Part shown: positions 1 through 12,316 of the stretch, in pieces
Numbering within the stretch: the first letter of the stretch is position 1
Layout: each line of letters opens with the position of its first letter
Assembly: GCA_031216445.1 (NCBI GenBank)
Contig: CM062208.1
Span: 4,988,001-5,052,000, forward strand
Direction: 5' to 3'
DNA from: Lateolabrax maculatus
Taxonomy: Eukaryota > Chordata > Actinopteri > Acropomatiformes > Lateolabracidae
DNA length: 64,000 nucleotides
The notes under the pieces: model-generated
Database searches by the model: none
The model's input: only the letters and a program-made list of their open reading frames with translations
What the model was told of the DNA's origin: nothing
Translations under genes and position numbers: made by a program

Positions 1-1371
1 TGGTCGAGCTGGAGATTGAGATCGAGAGATTTAAGAAGGAGAATGCTGCCCTCGCCAAACTCAGACAGGAGAACGAGAAAAACCAGGAAAATCTCAGGTG
101 ATTTATTTATCTGCACAATAACAATATTTTGGTGAATTATGGGTTTTCTCTCTCCTTGTCATTTATGTCTTCTTTGTTGTTTTTGTAGGAAAGAGCGTTT
201 GGAGTTTGAGCAGATGAAAGCGGAGGAGCTGGCCAAGTTTGAGGAGTACAAGAAAGAGGAGAACAGGAAGCTACAGAAGGAACGCAAACTGTTTGAGAAG
301 CACGCGTCGGCTGCCAGAGCCATACCCGACAAGAAGGAACGAGAGGAAATCCAGGTACAAACACCGTATTACCTATTCCAACTTATTCAAAATGTTTGTT
401 TTTTTTTTTAAACTTGTGTATAATTACAATCAGAATCAAAGAATCAAAACCAATGGAAAAAAACTGTCTCGTGAAAAGTAACTGACCTGTTCAGAGGCAC
501 AAGAGTAAGATATTATGTGTGAAACAGGTGGAACTGCCCTTTAATCTGTCTTTGTCTCCCCTGCCAGGTGTTGAAGCAGCAGCTCAGCTCCCTGCAGGAG
601 GAGCTGAGGGGGAGGGAGAGCCGCTGGGCCTCCACACACAGCCGGCTGCGGCATCAGATCGACTCCCTCGGCCAGGAGAACAGTTCTCTCCGGGACGAGG
701 TACCCACCTGACCTCCGACCCTCTTACCCCCTTTACACCTGGCATGAAAATGCGATCTGGATAATAAAATCACACATTAGATCGGAATGCAGTGGGATCA
801 GGCAGACCACATCTGGAAGAGGTCGGATCTCATCAGGTGTAAATGCAAGTTGAAGGTCACCTCACTTCGCCTCTTCTTGTTAGCCTGAGCAAGCCAGAAG
901 GGAGGTCCGAACAATATGTGGGCACAATCAAGATAATGAGCAATTTAATACCAGGTGTAAATGTAAGGACCCATGGAAGGGAAGTTATCCAGATCACATT
1001 TTAAACCAGGTGTAAATGGGGCCTTGATGCATCATTGACAAAGACACACATGAAGCGTTGTTTTAGAGTAGTTGTCTATCTTTGCTAAATGCTTGTGGTT
1101 AAAGTGGAAGTCCTTTGAATAACAAAACCCTCATGCGTTCTTGTGTTTCTCTCTCTTGCTGTCGTAGTTGTAGTTGCAGACATGTTGTGTTTTCTTTCTT
1201 ATTTTAAAAGTGTACTTTCTCTTTTAATCTAAGATCCGAATGTTGGAAAAGCTCCGCCTCAGTGACTGGAAGAGAAACCCTGTCAGTGCAGAGAAGGACA
1301 AAGAAACGAAAGATGATCCCAGAGTATCTGAAAACAACGTGTCATCTGTGACCAAAGGAGTCAAATTTGCT
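1..1371 (+). CDS. cenpj: CENPJ coiled-coil exons
   Basis: Four exons (1-97, 189-354, 568-699, 1234-1371) encode highly charged heptad-like sequence such as ELEIEIERFKKENAALAKLR, then KFEEYKKEENRKLQKERK, then LKQQLSSLQEELRGRESR and IRMLEKLRLSDWKRNP. This corresponds to the long coiled coil that lies before the G-box in CENPJ and supports self-association; the role is from family knowledge. The motif LRLSDWKRNP is the sort of short conserved block seen in CENPJ orthologues. Phases run 1-97 (ends phase 2), then 0, 0, 0. The first exon begins before the window, so its true start is not visible. Confidence 0.9.
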
Positions 1372-4300
1372 GTAAGCGTGTTTACACTGTTTGTTATTGG
1401 TTGTATTCATGTTCTGTGGAATCTTGTGTCAATACAAGTCTGTCTGTGGTGAGATCACGTTTTACAATTATATCATCCCAAAACAATAACTTTAATAACA
1501 AAAACCTACAGAGTGAAATGTAATTAAATATTTTAAATCAGTGTGTGCATTTCAATTTCCAGACGTGTGTAGGAGCTCTGATTTATCTCATCTTGGCTCG
1601 ACATTGAAATCACTAGTTCTCTGCCTCTGTGTTCAGAGCCCTCTTGACTCCCGGCGAGGCAGCAGCCCTCCACAGAGCAGCACCGCTGCCGCCACGAGGA
1701 GGAGCTCCAGGGACTGCAGCAGTCAGGGCGCTACAGGTACGGAGAGGGGTTTACATTTAGAAATAAATAAACATTTGGTTGTTTTGTCCCAAAGGTTTGA
1801 CTTTAGAGCAGCTATAATCAATATCTTTTACTTTAACAAGGGGCCACACGTCTACTTGTTTGTAAAAAGTGTTGTGCATAGTGATAAACCAACAGAAATC
1901 ACCCAACTCTGCAGTTCCCCTTAGCAATTATGGATATTTACATCATTTAGGTCATTTTCAGAGAGCGGCTTTTCTCAGCAGAAAAGCTCTAATAAACCCT
2001 AATACACCACCTGCTCAGCACTAAACAGCAAACAGACAAAGTGAATGACTAGCTGACCAGATGTTGCCAGGAGCTGGTTTGAGACCAGAAAAGAAGCAAA
2101 AGGGAAGTGAATACATCAAGATTGTTTTCTGTTTTGTGTCGCTTGTCAGCAGGGATTAAAAGCAGCCTGAGGAGGCCATCAGGGCCAAGCTCCTCCTCCT
2201 CCTCCTCCTCCTCCTCTTCCTCCTCATTGCCTGGCAGGAGGACAGAGGAGAGGCCGACGGCCAACAGCAAGAGCCACGACAAGCCGCCAAACCGAGAACA
2301 CTCACACAACTGCTCTCCGGTGAGAGACGTCGATAGTGCTGTTCGCTCTGTAATATCTATACAAACACTTCAGCACATTTACTGACAAATACCAGAAGAA
2401 CACCAGATTTTAAAATCTGTAAAATGTTAATTAAATTGTTTAAATAACAGGAACAACACAATCTGAGACTTTTGACAGTTCAGCCAGTCACACATCCATC
2501 CACTGCATTGCCTCCTTGTCTGGACATGCTGATCAGGGCTCAGTCCCTGCGCCCCTGTTTAAAAATATGTTTTATTTTTCGACATCTTCTCATTGTAGAA
2601 AAGTGATTTTCTGCCAAAAGAACCAGAGTGCAGCGAGGCAGAGGAGCCAGAGGCAGCTCAGGAGGTTATCACACACCCTGATGGGAAGGTGAGAAAGTGG
2701 AAAGCTGTGTTATTTTCTACATCAACAGAATATTAAAAAAACTGCGTCGACCTTCATTTGAATCTTAAAACATAAGGCTGGAGATATTTTATAGTTTTCT
2801 TCTCAGCAAATACTGAAAACGATCTAAAAAAGCATCAGTGAAGAAGTTGTTTTGCAGTGAGTGAGTTTGTGGTTACTGATGTAAAGTAGAAGCTGATGGA
2901 GCTGTGGTTGTGATCCCTCCAGATTGAGAAGGTTCTGGCCGGGGGCGACCGCCTCATCGCGTTCCCCAACGGGACCAGGAAGGAGGTTTCACCGGACGGG
3001 CAGACGGTCAAAGTCACCTTTTTCAACGGAGACACCAAACAGGTCACCGCCGACCAGAGAGTGGTGAGACGTCTACCTCACATCACACGAAGCGACTTAC
3101 AGTAACTGCATTCAACCTCCACAGGAAAGAGAGAGATACTAATACTTGAGAGTCTGTGTAGTGTTACAGTAAGTCTCTGATCTCCTGGATACTACGACAA
3201 GCTCTCCAGCTGTTGGACATCATGCGCCTTGCTCAAGGGCAGCACCTGTTGAAGGAGGGGTTGGCAGATTTGAACACAGGGAAATGACTCGAGGCAATCC
3301 GAGCACACTGAATATTAAATGTGCACATCCTTCACCTTCTCTTGTAAACTTTGAACACAAAGATTCTTGTGTAAATACTTAAACTGAGCACGTCATTAGT
3401 TATTATTTTTCATACCAGTTTAGTTAAAAGATCTTTTTAGCCAAAGAGGGTAAATCTCTGAAGTGATTGATGGCTTATTAAGATAAATTGTACTGGAAGT
3501 ACCTTAAAGGACAGCAGGTATCTTTAGTCTATGAAAGGAGATTATATTGTTTTACATAGACTGTATTTTACGTATTCTAACGAGGCTGATTAGGCATTTT
3601 TGGTTTTTGAAGACTTAATGACGTTAATATGGACAGTTAGTCAGCTCAACTTACTTTAAGCTTCTCTAATAAGGGAGGGAAAATCTTAAATTGATGTTTT
3701 TATCCAGTAAGGTCAAAGAGTGATATGAAGCCTGCTGTGACATAAGATAAACATAAGAAGCACCACTGCCACGTTACCTTCATCCTCTCTGCTCCCTGTG
3801 CTCAGATCTACTACTACGCTGACGCCCAGACTACACACATCACCTACCCAGACGGCATGGAGGTCCTGCACTTCCCCAACAACCAGACAGGTGAGAGCTG
3901 ATGACAGCCAGTAAAACTACTGGAGAGTTGAACTGGAGAGTGCATTTTATAAATGACCGTCTGGTAAATTTGGTTGTGCTGTCATATTGGAAGATTTGTG
4001 ACTGATGTTTGAAATCACTCACTACTCCCTGTATACTAGACACTCGTTACTTTACTCTGTAGTGAGCAGTTAGTGAAGATTTCAGACACTTACGAGGCGT
4101 CAACACAAACGGGTCAGGAGTCGCATGACCGTTATTTTCACATCCATAAAATGGGATCATGCCACTTTTTTCCTTCTATTGTGGGATTTTTTTTTTGGTC
4201 AATGTATAAGTGGATAAACTTGACAATTTCTTAAAATATGACTCAAAACCATTTGTCAGAATAGTTGCAGATTCATTTTTTGTCGATCTGCTAATTAAGT

Positions 4301-5065
4301 TGCAGCTCCCTAATATATTATTTGATTGTATTTATCACTTTAATAATGCAGATGGTAAAGGTGGCGCTAATTCAACTACTTTAGTCCAGCTGTCAAACAA
4401 TTGTAACAGAGTGAAGGATTCTGACAGACAAATTTTTAAGTTGTTTTATTTGAATCCTGTTGGCAGGTAAAAATGTGTCAGTGATCACCACAAACTGCAC
4501 CTCAGTGACTGAAATCAGCTGGTATTGATTACTCACTACTGTACATTATACACTGTTTCCGCTCCAGAGAAGCATTTCCCAGACGGCCGGAAGGAAATAA
4601 TCTTTCCAGACCAGACGGTCAAGAACCTGTTCCCCAACGGCCGGGAGGAGAGCGTGCTGACAGACGGCACCATCATACAAGTCAACCCGTAAGTAAAGAC
4701 CCCCGCTATTCTTACGAGTTCTGATTCAACCCAACGTCTGTCTGGAAAACATTTTTTGGCTTGTGACACGTTACCAAAAACGACGACACAAGTTTGTCTG
4801 TATCTTAAAGTCTGGCCTACTTCCACCTTAAACGAACACTAAGTGGGTGTGAATGCGTGCTGCCTCTCTCAGGGACGGCACCAAGGAGATCCATTTCAAC
4901 ACGGGCCAGAAGGAGATCCACACGGCCGACTACAAGAGGAGGGAGTATCCTGACGGCACCGTGAAGACGGTCTACACCGACGGCAGGCAGGAGACCCGCT
5001 ACCCCACCGGACGGCTCAGGATCAAAGACAAAGATGGCAACGTCCTCCTGGACAACAGGGCGTAG
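1..5065 (+). CDS. cenpj: CENPJ (CPAP), C-terminal part, eleven exons
   Basis: Centriolar protein that binds tubulin, sets centriole length and meets STIL through its C-terminal G-box; that role is family knowledge. Eleven exons join in one frame: 1-97, 189-354, 568-699, 1234-1371, 1637-1736, 2153-2319, 2599-2688, 2923-3063, 3806-3890, 4568-4688 and 4873-5065. All internal boundaries are AG/GT. They encode about 475 residues, roughly the last third of a protein that is about 1,340 residues in human. The order is charged coiled coil, Ser-rich linker, then repeated PDG/FPNG-type beta units ending in GNVLLDNRA and TAG. The 5' exons are outside the window. The gene faces RNF17 tail to tail. Identity is very secure from the C-terminal domain; the boundaries are by eye. 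Confidence 0.95.
727..1022. mobile_element. MITE-like element with terminal inverted repeats in a CENPJ intron
   Basis: The left end (727 onward: CCCTTTACACCTGG, then AAAATGCGATCTGGATAA) matches the reverse complement of the right end (CATTTACACCTGG, then AAAATGTGATCTGGATAA) over roughly 36 bp with few mismatches. Between them lie about 220 bp without an open frame, including an internal partial copy of the CAGGTGTAAATG motif. Size, terminal inverted repeats and lack of coding sequence suggest a non-autonomous DNA transposon. The superfamily cannot be told because no clear target-site duplication was seen. Confidence 0.7.
1637..2319 (+). CDS. cenpj: CENPJ Ser-rich linker exons
   Basis: Exons 1637-1736 and 2153-2319 encode a low-complexity linker rich in Ser, Arg, Pro and His between the coiled coil and the G-box. 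The second contains an in-frame TCC/TCT run giving about 13 consecutive serines, followed by LPGRRTEERPTANSKSHD. Acceptors (TGTGTTCAG, TTGTCAGCAG) and donors (CAG|GTACGG, CCG|GTGAGA) are good and the phase (1, then 0) joins to both neighbours. The linker is expected to be disordered. No catalytic or binding motif is visible. Confidence 0.85.
2191..2225 (+). repeat. Coding (TCC)n microsatellite
   Basis: A run of TCC units with one TCT interruption near its end, in frame with CENPJ and encoding polyserine. It lies inside the exon at 2153-2319 and is therefore a likely length polymorphism in the protein. Confidence 0.9.
2599..5065 (+). CDS. cenpj: CENPJ G-box / TCP10 C-terminal domain exons
   Basis: Five exons (2599-2688, 2923-3063, 3806-3890, 4568-4688, 4873-5065) encode the domain that in the family forms a long solvent-exposed antiparallel beta sheet and binds a short STIL peptide. 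Visible repeats are THPDGKIEKVLAGGDRLIAF, FPNGTRKEVSPDGQTVKV, FFNGDTKQV, YPDGMEVLHFPNNQT, FPDGRKEIIFPDQTVKNLF, TDGTIIQVNPDGTKEIHF and YPDGTVKTVYTDGRQETRYP. The spacing of PDG/PNG turns every 16-22 residues is the family signature. Nothing looks broken. Confidence 0.95.
3090..3300. repeat. Degenerate dispersed repeat in a CENPJ intron
   Basis: The phrases AAGCGACTTACAGTAACTGC and CTTGCTCAAGGGCAGCACCT, and the segment near 3,260-3,280, resemble a widespread teleost interspersed repeat that carries GCGACTTACAGT and TTGCTCAAGGGCA blocks. Recognition is from memory and the copy is old. The family name is not asserted. Confidence 0.4.
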
Positions 5066-6207
5066 AAACAACCAAAACAAAGCGTCTCAAAGCAAACCAA
5101 ACATTTTTTTGGGTCCCAAAGACAAATTGTAAAAAAGAAAGTGTCCAACCATTCAGAGACTTATTGGAGTCACGGCTCTCAGGGAGTTCAGAGGTCAGCT
5201 GGTTGGGATTTAGTGCTTTTCTAGTTGAGCTCACGTGCTGATAGTCCAAAGTAAATGAGTCTGAGGAAGTCAAAAGCCTTTTTTTAAAAGCATTTTAATT
5301 CTTTTTTTATTCGATGTTAAAGTGAGAAAGTTGATCCTCGTTCTTGTTAGAACTCGTGCACGTCCACACAGGTGCTTTTATTTATCCTGGCTGATTAGAG
5401 CTTTGCTGGGAATGACGTGATAGCTGGATTTCATGCCCCAATAGACCTTTGACTCGACCCTAACCCACAGCAGGAAAGAGTACGAAGGCTCAGTCCCATT
5501 AAGTGTTCAGGAAGCCGTTCCAGGAAACGGCAGAGTAAGTAAGGCTGTAAACGTAAACTGCGGGAGGTAGCAGGCCAACAACAGTCAACTGTTCAGTTGT
5601 GAACCATACAGTGTTTTCTGAAACATTTTACTGCCTCTGTCAGTGTCCCTGCACTCACTACAGCCAAAAATCATCTCTCCTTCCCTGCTGCTCCTCATTT
5701 CACCGTGCAGTTAATAAAACAAGAATATATACAAACACTATTTCCTGAATGAAAGAAAAAACCCGCTCGCTCTGTCAAACTAGCTGGACACTGGAGAGCC
5801 AAAGTTAAATCAGACCCTTCATGATCCGAACATTCAACTGCACAGGAAACCTTTAATGTTTCAGTGATGCAAAGAATCTGTTGTGTGTCTAAAACCGTAG
5901 AATGAAATCCCTTCTTTAGTCTCATAAGAAAATCTTTAGTTTGTTCCAGGATATTTTAGACTTATGTTCCACCACTGAACTTCATTCACAGTCTTATAAA
6001 TCTGAATGTATGGTTTACATCTTCAGTGAAGGCCTGAGAATAATGAAAGCTGCACAGAAACAAAATGTTTCCTGTGCAGCAGATTCAGCAGATCTGCTTC
6101 AGTGTGGTGTGTGTGTGAAGTGTTTAAGTGTTTGTTTACAACCATTTTAATTTGTAAAAATGTTAAATACGTATTTATTTTCTTAGCCGACTGTATATGT
6201 TTTGTAA

Positions 6208-6213
6208 AATAAA
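6208..6213 (+). terminator. cenpj: CENPJ poly(A) signal
   Basis: AATAAA lies about 1,140 bp after the stop codon, in an AT-rich stretch followed by a T-rich run and TTTGTTTCG, a plausible downstream element. The 3' UTR is therefore about 5,066 to 6,235. No better canonical hexamer was seen near the end. Confidence 0.65.
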
Positions 6214-6235
6214 TTTTATCTTTTTTTTTATTTAG

Positions 6236-6598
6236 AATCATGAATCTTTGTTTCGATATTTGTTGTCGGGTGTAAATCTGCAGCAGGACTGGACAAGAAA
6301 ACACTGCAGAGAGGTTAGTCAGCATCAGAGGACTTTAATCTGCTCCTTCATACAGACGAGTGCGTCTCACGAGTCAAATGAAGAGAAAACAAAGTGCTAT
6401 GTCAACACAGCTCACTCAAACACAGCTGCCAAACTGAAAATAAAACCCTGCTCTACAGGAACACTCAAAGTAAAGACTACTGCAAATCTTCTGCACGTTT
6501 AAAAACTAAGAACAGCAGTCGAACAGCTCAACAGAATGAAATCAACATGTTAAAGCAGGACGTCCGCCAGTAAACCTGGAGAAAGACGAGGTGGGGAA
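6236..6598. other. Short spacer between convergent CENPJ and RNF17
   Basis: Unique-looking sequence between the two inferred 3' ends. The open frame at 6,248-6,502 has no family resemblance and is likely chance. No promoter, RNA gene or repeat was seen. Confidence 0.5.
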
Positions 6599-6604
6599 TT
6601 TATT
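6599..6604 (-). terminator. rnf17: RNF17 poly(A) signal
   Basis: TTTATT on the plus strand, read AATAAA on the minus strand, lies about 140 bp beyond the RNF17 stop codon. It gives a short 3' UTR and is the closest canonical hexamer. Cleavage would be about 6,575-6,590. Confidence 0.6.
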
Positions 6605-6740
6605 AACGGCAGCTCAAGACCAAGTGGATGTCTACAAATTGCTTATAATCTTAGGACCTAAGAAGTTTTCGTATTTTAATTAAAGCTGAAACTCACATGA
6701 ACTGTACGCTGTGGAACGAGGAGGCCGCCTCCGCTCCGCT

Positions 6741-9029
6741 TCACTCGAGCTCAACCAGGCCGCTGCTCACCAGAGGCATGTGGACCAACTTTCCATCCTC
6801 GTTGTACAGCAGCACTTTGAGCTCTGGTTCCCGGGCCTGAACGCACGACGAGACGAGAGCGTGAAGGAAGATACTGACTGAAAAGAAGAAGTCTCGTGCT
6901 GACACGTCTGTGAGTCAGATAATAAAGCTTAAAAATCTCCAAGTGAAATGAGCGGATCTACATTCAGGACGGTTTGCAGTTCATTCCTTTTAAAAAGGTG
7001 AATAAGACCTGAAACTAGTTCTGCCACAGTGGTTTTAACAGCTGATCTTTATAGATAAATATGAAATGATTATTCCGTCTGGTCAGTCAGGAAGTCCGTC
7101 CAACTTTTGGATACAGAGAGCTGCATCTGTAACCTTAAATAACAGGCAGTGTCAAATCCAAATGAAAGTCATTTGAAGAACAGTCCCATCGTGTGTTTCT
7201 TACCACGACGGAGGCCGTGATGTTGCTGTGTAACAGATCGATCATGTCCATCGCAGCCTTCACGCTCCACCCGGGGCTGTAGGGCAGCACGTCGTCCTGC
7301 CTGTTGACACGCGGGGCCTTGAAGCCGGCCACTTTGACCTTGATGGCCCGCGACGGGAACCCCAGCAGCCCGGCCGGCATCTGACGCAGCCTGACAGGAA
7401 GTGACAGAAGATCAGAACAACGCAGCTGTGTATCCACAGCACCTGCACATAAGCCTCATTCACGCACGTATTGTATTTATCACTTTTACAAAAACTAATT
7501 TCCACCATCTTCCACCACAAGTTTTTCTGTTAGTTAACTGTAGATAAAGGTAGTTCAGCTCCCGCAGTGTGTGAAGGTCGCTCATACTTGCTGGTGGGAA
7601 GAGTGTCGTCAGAGCCAAAGTCAACGTGTTGGACCAGGATCCTGACGGGCTCCACGCTGGTTATCTTGATGAGCTTGGCCCGGTAGTACTTCCCGTCACT
7701 GTACTCCGCCAGACACGGACCGCCTGGAGACCACGAGCGTAAAGTCAGGTGAACTGTGCAGACACAGTGCTTGTCTGCTGCTGTCTGGTGAAAGTAACAG
7801 CAGCTGCTCAGGTTTCAGTGTATTTGTGTACTTGTGGACAAACGTCCTTCCTCAGGATTCATATTCACAGCAGGTATACCATGAGGGAAGTTGGTAAGTC
7901 GTGGCAGACTGTTGATGTTTGCATTGATTCTGGTCAGAGCCTCATCCAGAGTCTCTCCATCCACCTCCACATCAGCTGTTCCCTCCAAAGGCCACAGGAA
8001 CAGCTGCAGGACCGACAGATAAAGATCCATCTCTTATCGTCAAAAGCATTTATTATCAGTTTAGCTTCATTTAGTAACAGATAATGATTGACCATAGAAA
8101 ACAATCATGAATAATGAAAGCTTGTTAGTTGCAGTTGTAGGGCGCAGTGCAACTTGTGCTCGGATGATCCCAGTGATCTGATTTTGACAAAACATGGTGA
8201 AATTATGCCTCTTCACTCCATTTTATAGTGTCCAAAATGATCCTGGCAGGCCCAAGAGGAACTGTAGTTACAGTTTAAACAAGGTGGCATCGTGCATTTA
8301 TCATTCATACCTTGTTACTACTGCATGTACATCAGAAGTGGCAGTTACCTCGTTGGGGGTCCACAGGTGCTTGACTCTGACCTGAAACTGCTCTCCCTCC
8401 TGTGGCAGGTCTGGGTAGATAAAGGGCCCCAGCGTCGGCTCCTCTGGGCCCCTCAGACCCTGGAGAAACAGCATCTGCGTCAGTCTCAGATTTACTCACC
8501 CTGCAGCGTGTCTGGTAAAGACAAGACTCACAACCTGAAACGTTTCAGCCGGGGGACTTTAAATTACTGTCACCTGCCGCAAATGTAGCCACAGAAGACA
8601 AGTGAGGCCATTAAGAGGCAGAGGGACAACAAAACAAACAGCCTAACTTCTCAGGTGGCTGTTGCCAAAGTGTTAAAAAACTCCTGCCTACTTAGACATG
8701 AAGCAGCCACAGAGCAACATGAGAATCCCATTTATTTGTGTTCAACAGATCAATTCCACCTTTTAGCTCTGGTTAACTCTCAGGAGCTGGAAACCAGAGC
8801 AGGAAGCAAATATTCAGCCTCCATCAGCCTGTTTGCTGGAGATGGTTTCTTTCTGTTTTACTGTTTAATCTTTAGTCTACGTATAGCCAGAGAACCAAAA
8901 CAATGAGTGAATGAGTCAAGTAAGTTAAAGTGAGTTGTGGCTGTTTTCCAATCTTCATTCTAACTAAAATACCTCAGTGTCGATGTCCCAATCATCCAGG
9001 AAGGGGGCAGGAGACATCACCGAGTGTCC
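6741..9029 (-). CDS. rnf17: RNF17 exons 32-37: fifth Tudor unit and C terminus
   Basis: Exons 8973-9029, 8349-8459, 7880-8003, 7588-7723, 7204-7390 and 6741-6836. Sequence shows EQFQVRVKHLWTPNELFLWP, LDEALTRINANINSLPRLTN, CLAEYSDGKYYRAKLIKITS, VRILVQHVDFGSDDTLP, GLLGFPSRAIKVKVAGFKAP and ELKVLLYNEDGKLVHMPL, then LVELE and TGA. The Tudor core (Y-Y-R-A, V-D-F-G) is intact. The exon at 7204-7390 is GC-rich compared with its surroundings. Confidence 0.93.
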
Positions 9030-9288
9030 CTGCAGAGAAACACACATATTCCTCAGTAAATGATGGCAGCACTGCTTCATCTTGGGAAACACACACACAC
9101 ACACACACACACAAAGACACAAAGACACACACACACACACACACAGACCCAAAGACACACACACCTTCTGTGCTGAGACAGTCCGGTCCATGGAGGCGTG
9201 TTCGTGGTGACACAGGATCCTGCTGAGGCTCAGCCCGTCCAGGAAGAGCTCAACTGTGAGGATCCCCCTCGGGTCAGTCGGAAGCTCC

Positions 9289-9336
<48 letters not shown>

Positions 9337-11310
9337 CGAGAGGTTGACTAGTGAAACCACGATTCAGTGCTGTGGGCGATAGTCGACCATGGACAATATG
9401 ATTATAGCCAACACCCCTGATTTATAGTTGTTTATGTGTTAAACACTAATCCCGTATATATTTATACAGTTTACAGTCTAACATTTATTCAAGTGTGATA
9501 CGGTAACAAGATATGGGGTGTAATCCTACCATGACTTGCATGTCCACACAGCGGTTCAGTAACACCTCCCTCAGCAAGGCCACCGCATCCCGCTGCCACC
9601 TACCACCAACCTGAAGAGACAGAGAGAATAACGACGGAGTGAACATGTGAAGAGGGTTTACTATGAACCAAGGGAAATCAGCCTCATTCAATCAAACGTT
9701 TACAATATGAACAAACCTCTGGCAGCTGTGTGGCTTCATATCAGACACTTACAGGTCTCAGAAAGTTATTTCCCAAAGCATGCAGCCATATTTTAGCTTT
9801 TGTAATATTAAAAAAGACAGAACTGAAGAGCTGATAATTGGACCTTTAAGTTGAGATAACTTTGGTCTTTTTGTAGATGTTTAATTATACCGACACACAC
9901 ACAGACTCTCACAGGGTTGATGTTGTGCAGCTTGCAGGGCAGACAGAGTTGAGGAACATCGTCACACAGCAGCATGGGGTACACATGGACCACGGGGATG
10001 TTCTCCACCAGGCCGTAGTCCACATACTGTACCTGGTAACACACACACACACACACACGCGTAACCAAAAAAGACATAGTTTGGTTTTATCTACTTTGCT
10101 CTCTTAAAAAGGGCGTTTTCTCTCAAGGTAACACAAATCTAAATTTGTTAGTGTTGTTTAGTTTGTTATTGGTTGTTGAATCTACTTTAAATAGTTCATG
10201 AAAGGTCTCTCCAAAATTACAAGGGAAGGATTTTGTGTGTGTGTGTGTGTGTGTGTCTTCCTGACCTTGACGTGTCCTCCCAGCACCTCCAGCATCTGTC
10301 CTCGATACCACAACATATCAGGTCCAATGACAGCACAGCCCAGGACGGACTTCCAGGTGTAGGGCTTCTGTCTGGGCAACGTCTTCATGCTCTGCTGAAT
10401 TCTCTCCCTGAGCTGCTCCAGCTGACACTCTGTCACACACACACACACACACAGCAAAGATTTATTTAGATCCTGAATTTAAACACCAGTTTCAAGATAA
10501 TAAAAAAATATCAAATGTTTTTAACATTCTTAACAGCTGCTGTGCAATTATTGCATAATTGCAAAGTGCAATTATTACAGGGACTGTATAATGAGTAAAA
10601 TCTATAGTTTTATAATAAAGATAAAGTATGCACTATATAAAAAAAGTTAATCTCGGCATTAGCTCAGTGACGTTGTGCTCTTTTGTGCACCTGCATTCTG
10701 TGTTCTGGCATAAATGAGACCATCCTCTCCGATGGCAGAAACATTGATCTGGATGTGACCGAGGCATGGCAGCTCTGGGGGGTGGTACAACTGAGTCTTC
10801 ACCTGTGTACACACAGTGAATACAACCACAACTATAGATAATAATAGCTTGGACAGTTTGGTTTTTATTAACCACATATATTCACAGTTTTCCATATTTT
10901 ACATTATGATTTTGTTGTATTGAATACTTGTCCCAGACAACTGAGAGGTCTGGACAGTTCATAAAGGTTTACAGATCAAAGATGTATGATATAGGCATTG
11001 ACCTTTCTTTAGTAGCTACTTATTTTTTGTATTTACACAAAATCCAGCTGGAGTGAAATGGTTTCTTGGCCACAGAGTGTTTGTGTGTGTGATCACCTTC
11101 TCGGCAGACATTATGGTGCGGGGGGCTGGTTTTGGAGGGATGGGGGTGGAGATGGTGGGAGAGGGGGAGGGGGAAGGAATGAGAGAAGGAGCTGGCTGAG
11201 TGTTATTTTTGTCGTTATCGGGGCCATCAGTTTGGGTCTCGCTCGCTGGAGACTGTGCATCACTTTCTTTGGGTTTTTGAACAGCAGCATCTCTGCAAAA
11301 AGACAGAAAC

Positions 11311-11359
<49 letters not shown>

Positions 11360-12285
11360 ACTATATCAGCTCCTGACTACTGGCACAGTACTGGCTATTA
11401 AAAATATCATGATACGGTTCTTAAATCTCATACAAATGAGACTCTTGTGACCGCAGAAGCAGTTTCCAAAAATAGTGCAACTGGAGATTATAAAGAAAAA
11501 GAAGAAAGAATTTAAGATCTTGTAGAATCTGTATTTCTGAATTTATTCAGAGCTTCTGATGTGTGGTAATGTCTACCAGAAAGAGATAAATGGACAAGAG
11601 AAAAGAAAGGCTGCTTAATAAATCATAATAGTCACACACACTTCCATGCATGCAGCAAACACACACACACGCACGCACAGACCTTGGTTTTCTTTCCCTG
11701 AGGGCGAGGCCCTCGCTGGCCAGAAAGTCTGCGATGCTGACGAACTGTCCCATCTTGTTGGAGCAGAACAGAGTGACAGGTGCTGGACGCTCATCCGTCA
11801 ATTCCTAGACAACACGAGAGGAGAAGGAGACGCACAGTGAAACTAGGTCATTACAGCAACACAGAAGAGACGTGCATAGTGGAGAGCAAAGCATGAAATT
11901 AGTAAAATAACTAATAATACAAAAATGACTCATCTTTATAAACTACTGTATGTAAATAAAAGAAGCTTGAGCAACAAACTTGAACAAAATGAGAAGGAGA
12001 AAAAGAAATGGGGGCAGGAGGAGAGGAAGACCTTGACGGTCATGACAGCCGAGGCTCCGGTCAGGTAGTATGAGATTAAGTCGCAGGCTGTAGCCGTCCA
12101 GGTGGATCGGCCTCCTGCTGGCCTGAAAGACGGAAAGGAGAGTGAGGAAGAAGCCAAGGAGAAGCAGTGAACCATGAAAGAGAGAAAGACACCAGAGAAT
12201 ACACGTCATCCAATAAATAACAAATATTAAAATTGCAAAGCAGCTGTCATAAAAAAGCAGGAACACACTCCACATATATTAACTG

Positions 12286-12316
<31 letters not shown>

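Noticed and set aside
9877..11360. ORFs rich in His/Thr or Cys/Val (for example 10,233-10,469 and 11,058-11,360)
   Set aside because: They are CA/TG microsatellites read through, and overlap real RNF17 exons in other frames.
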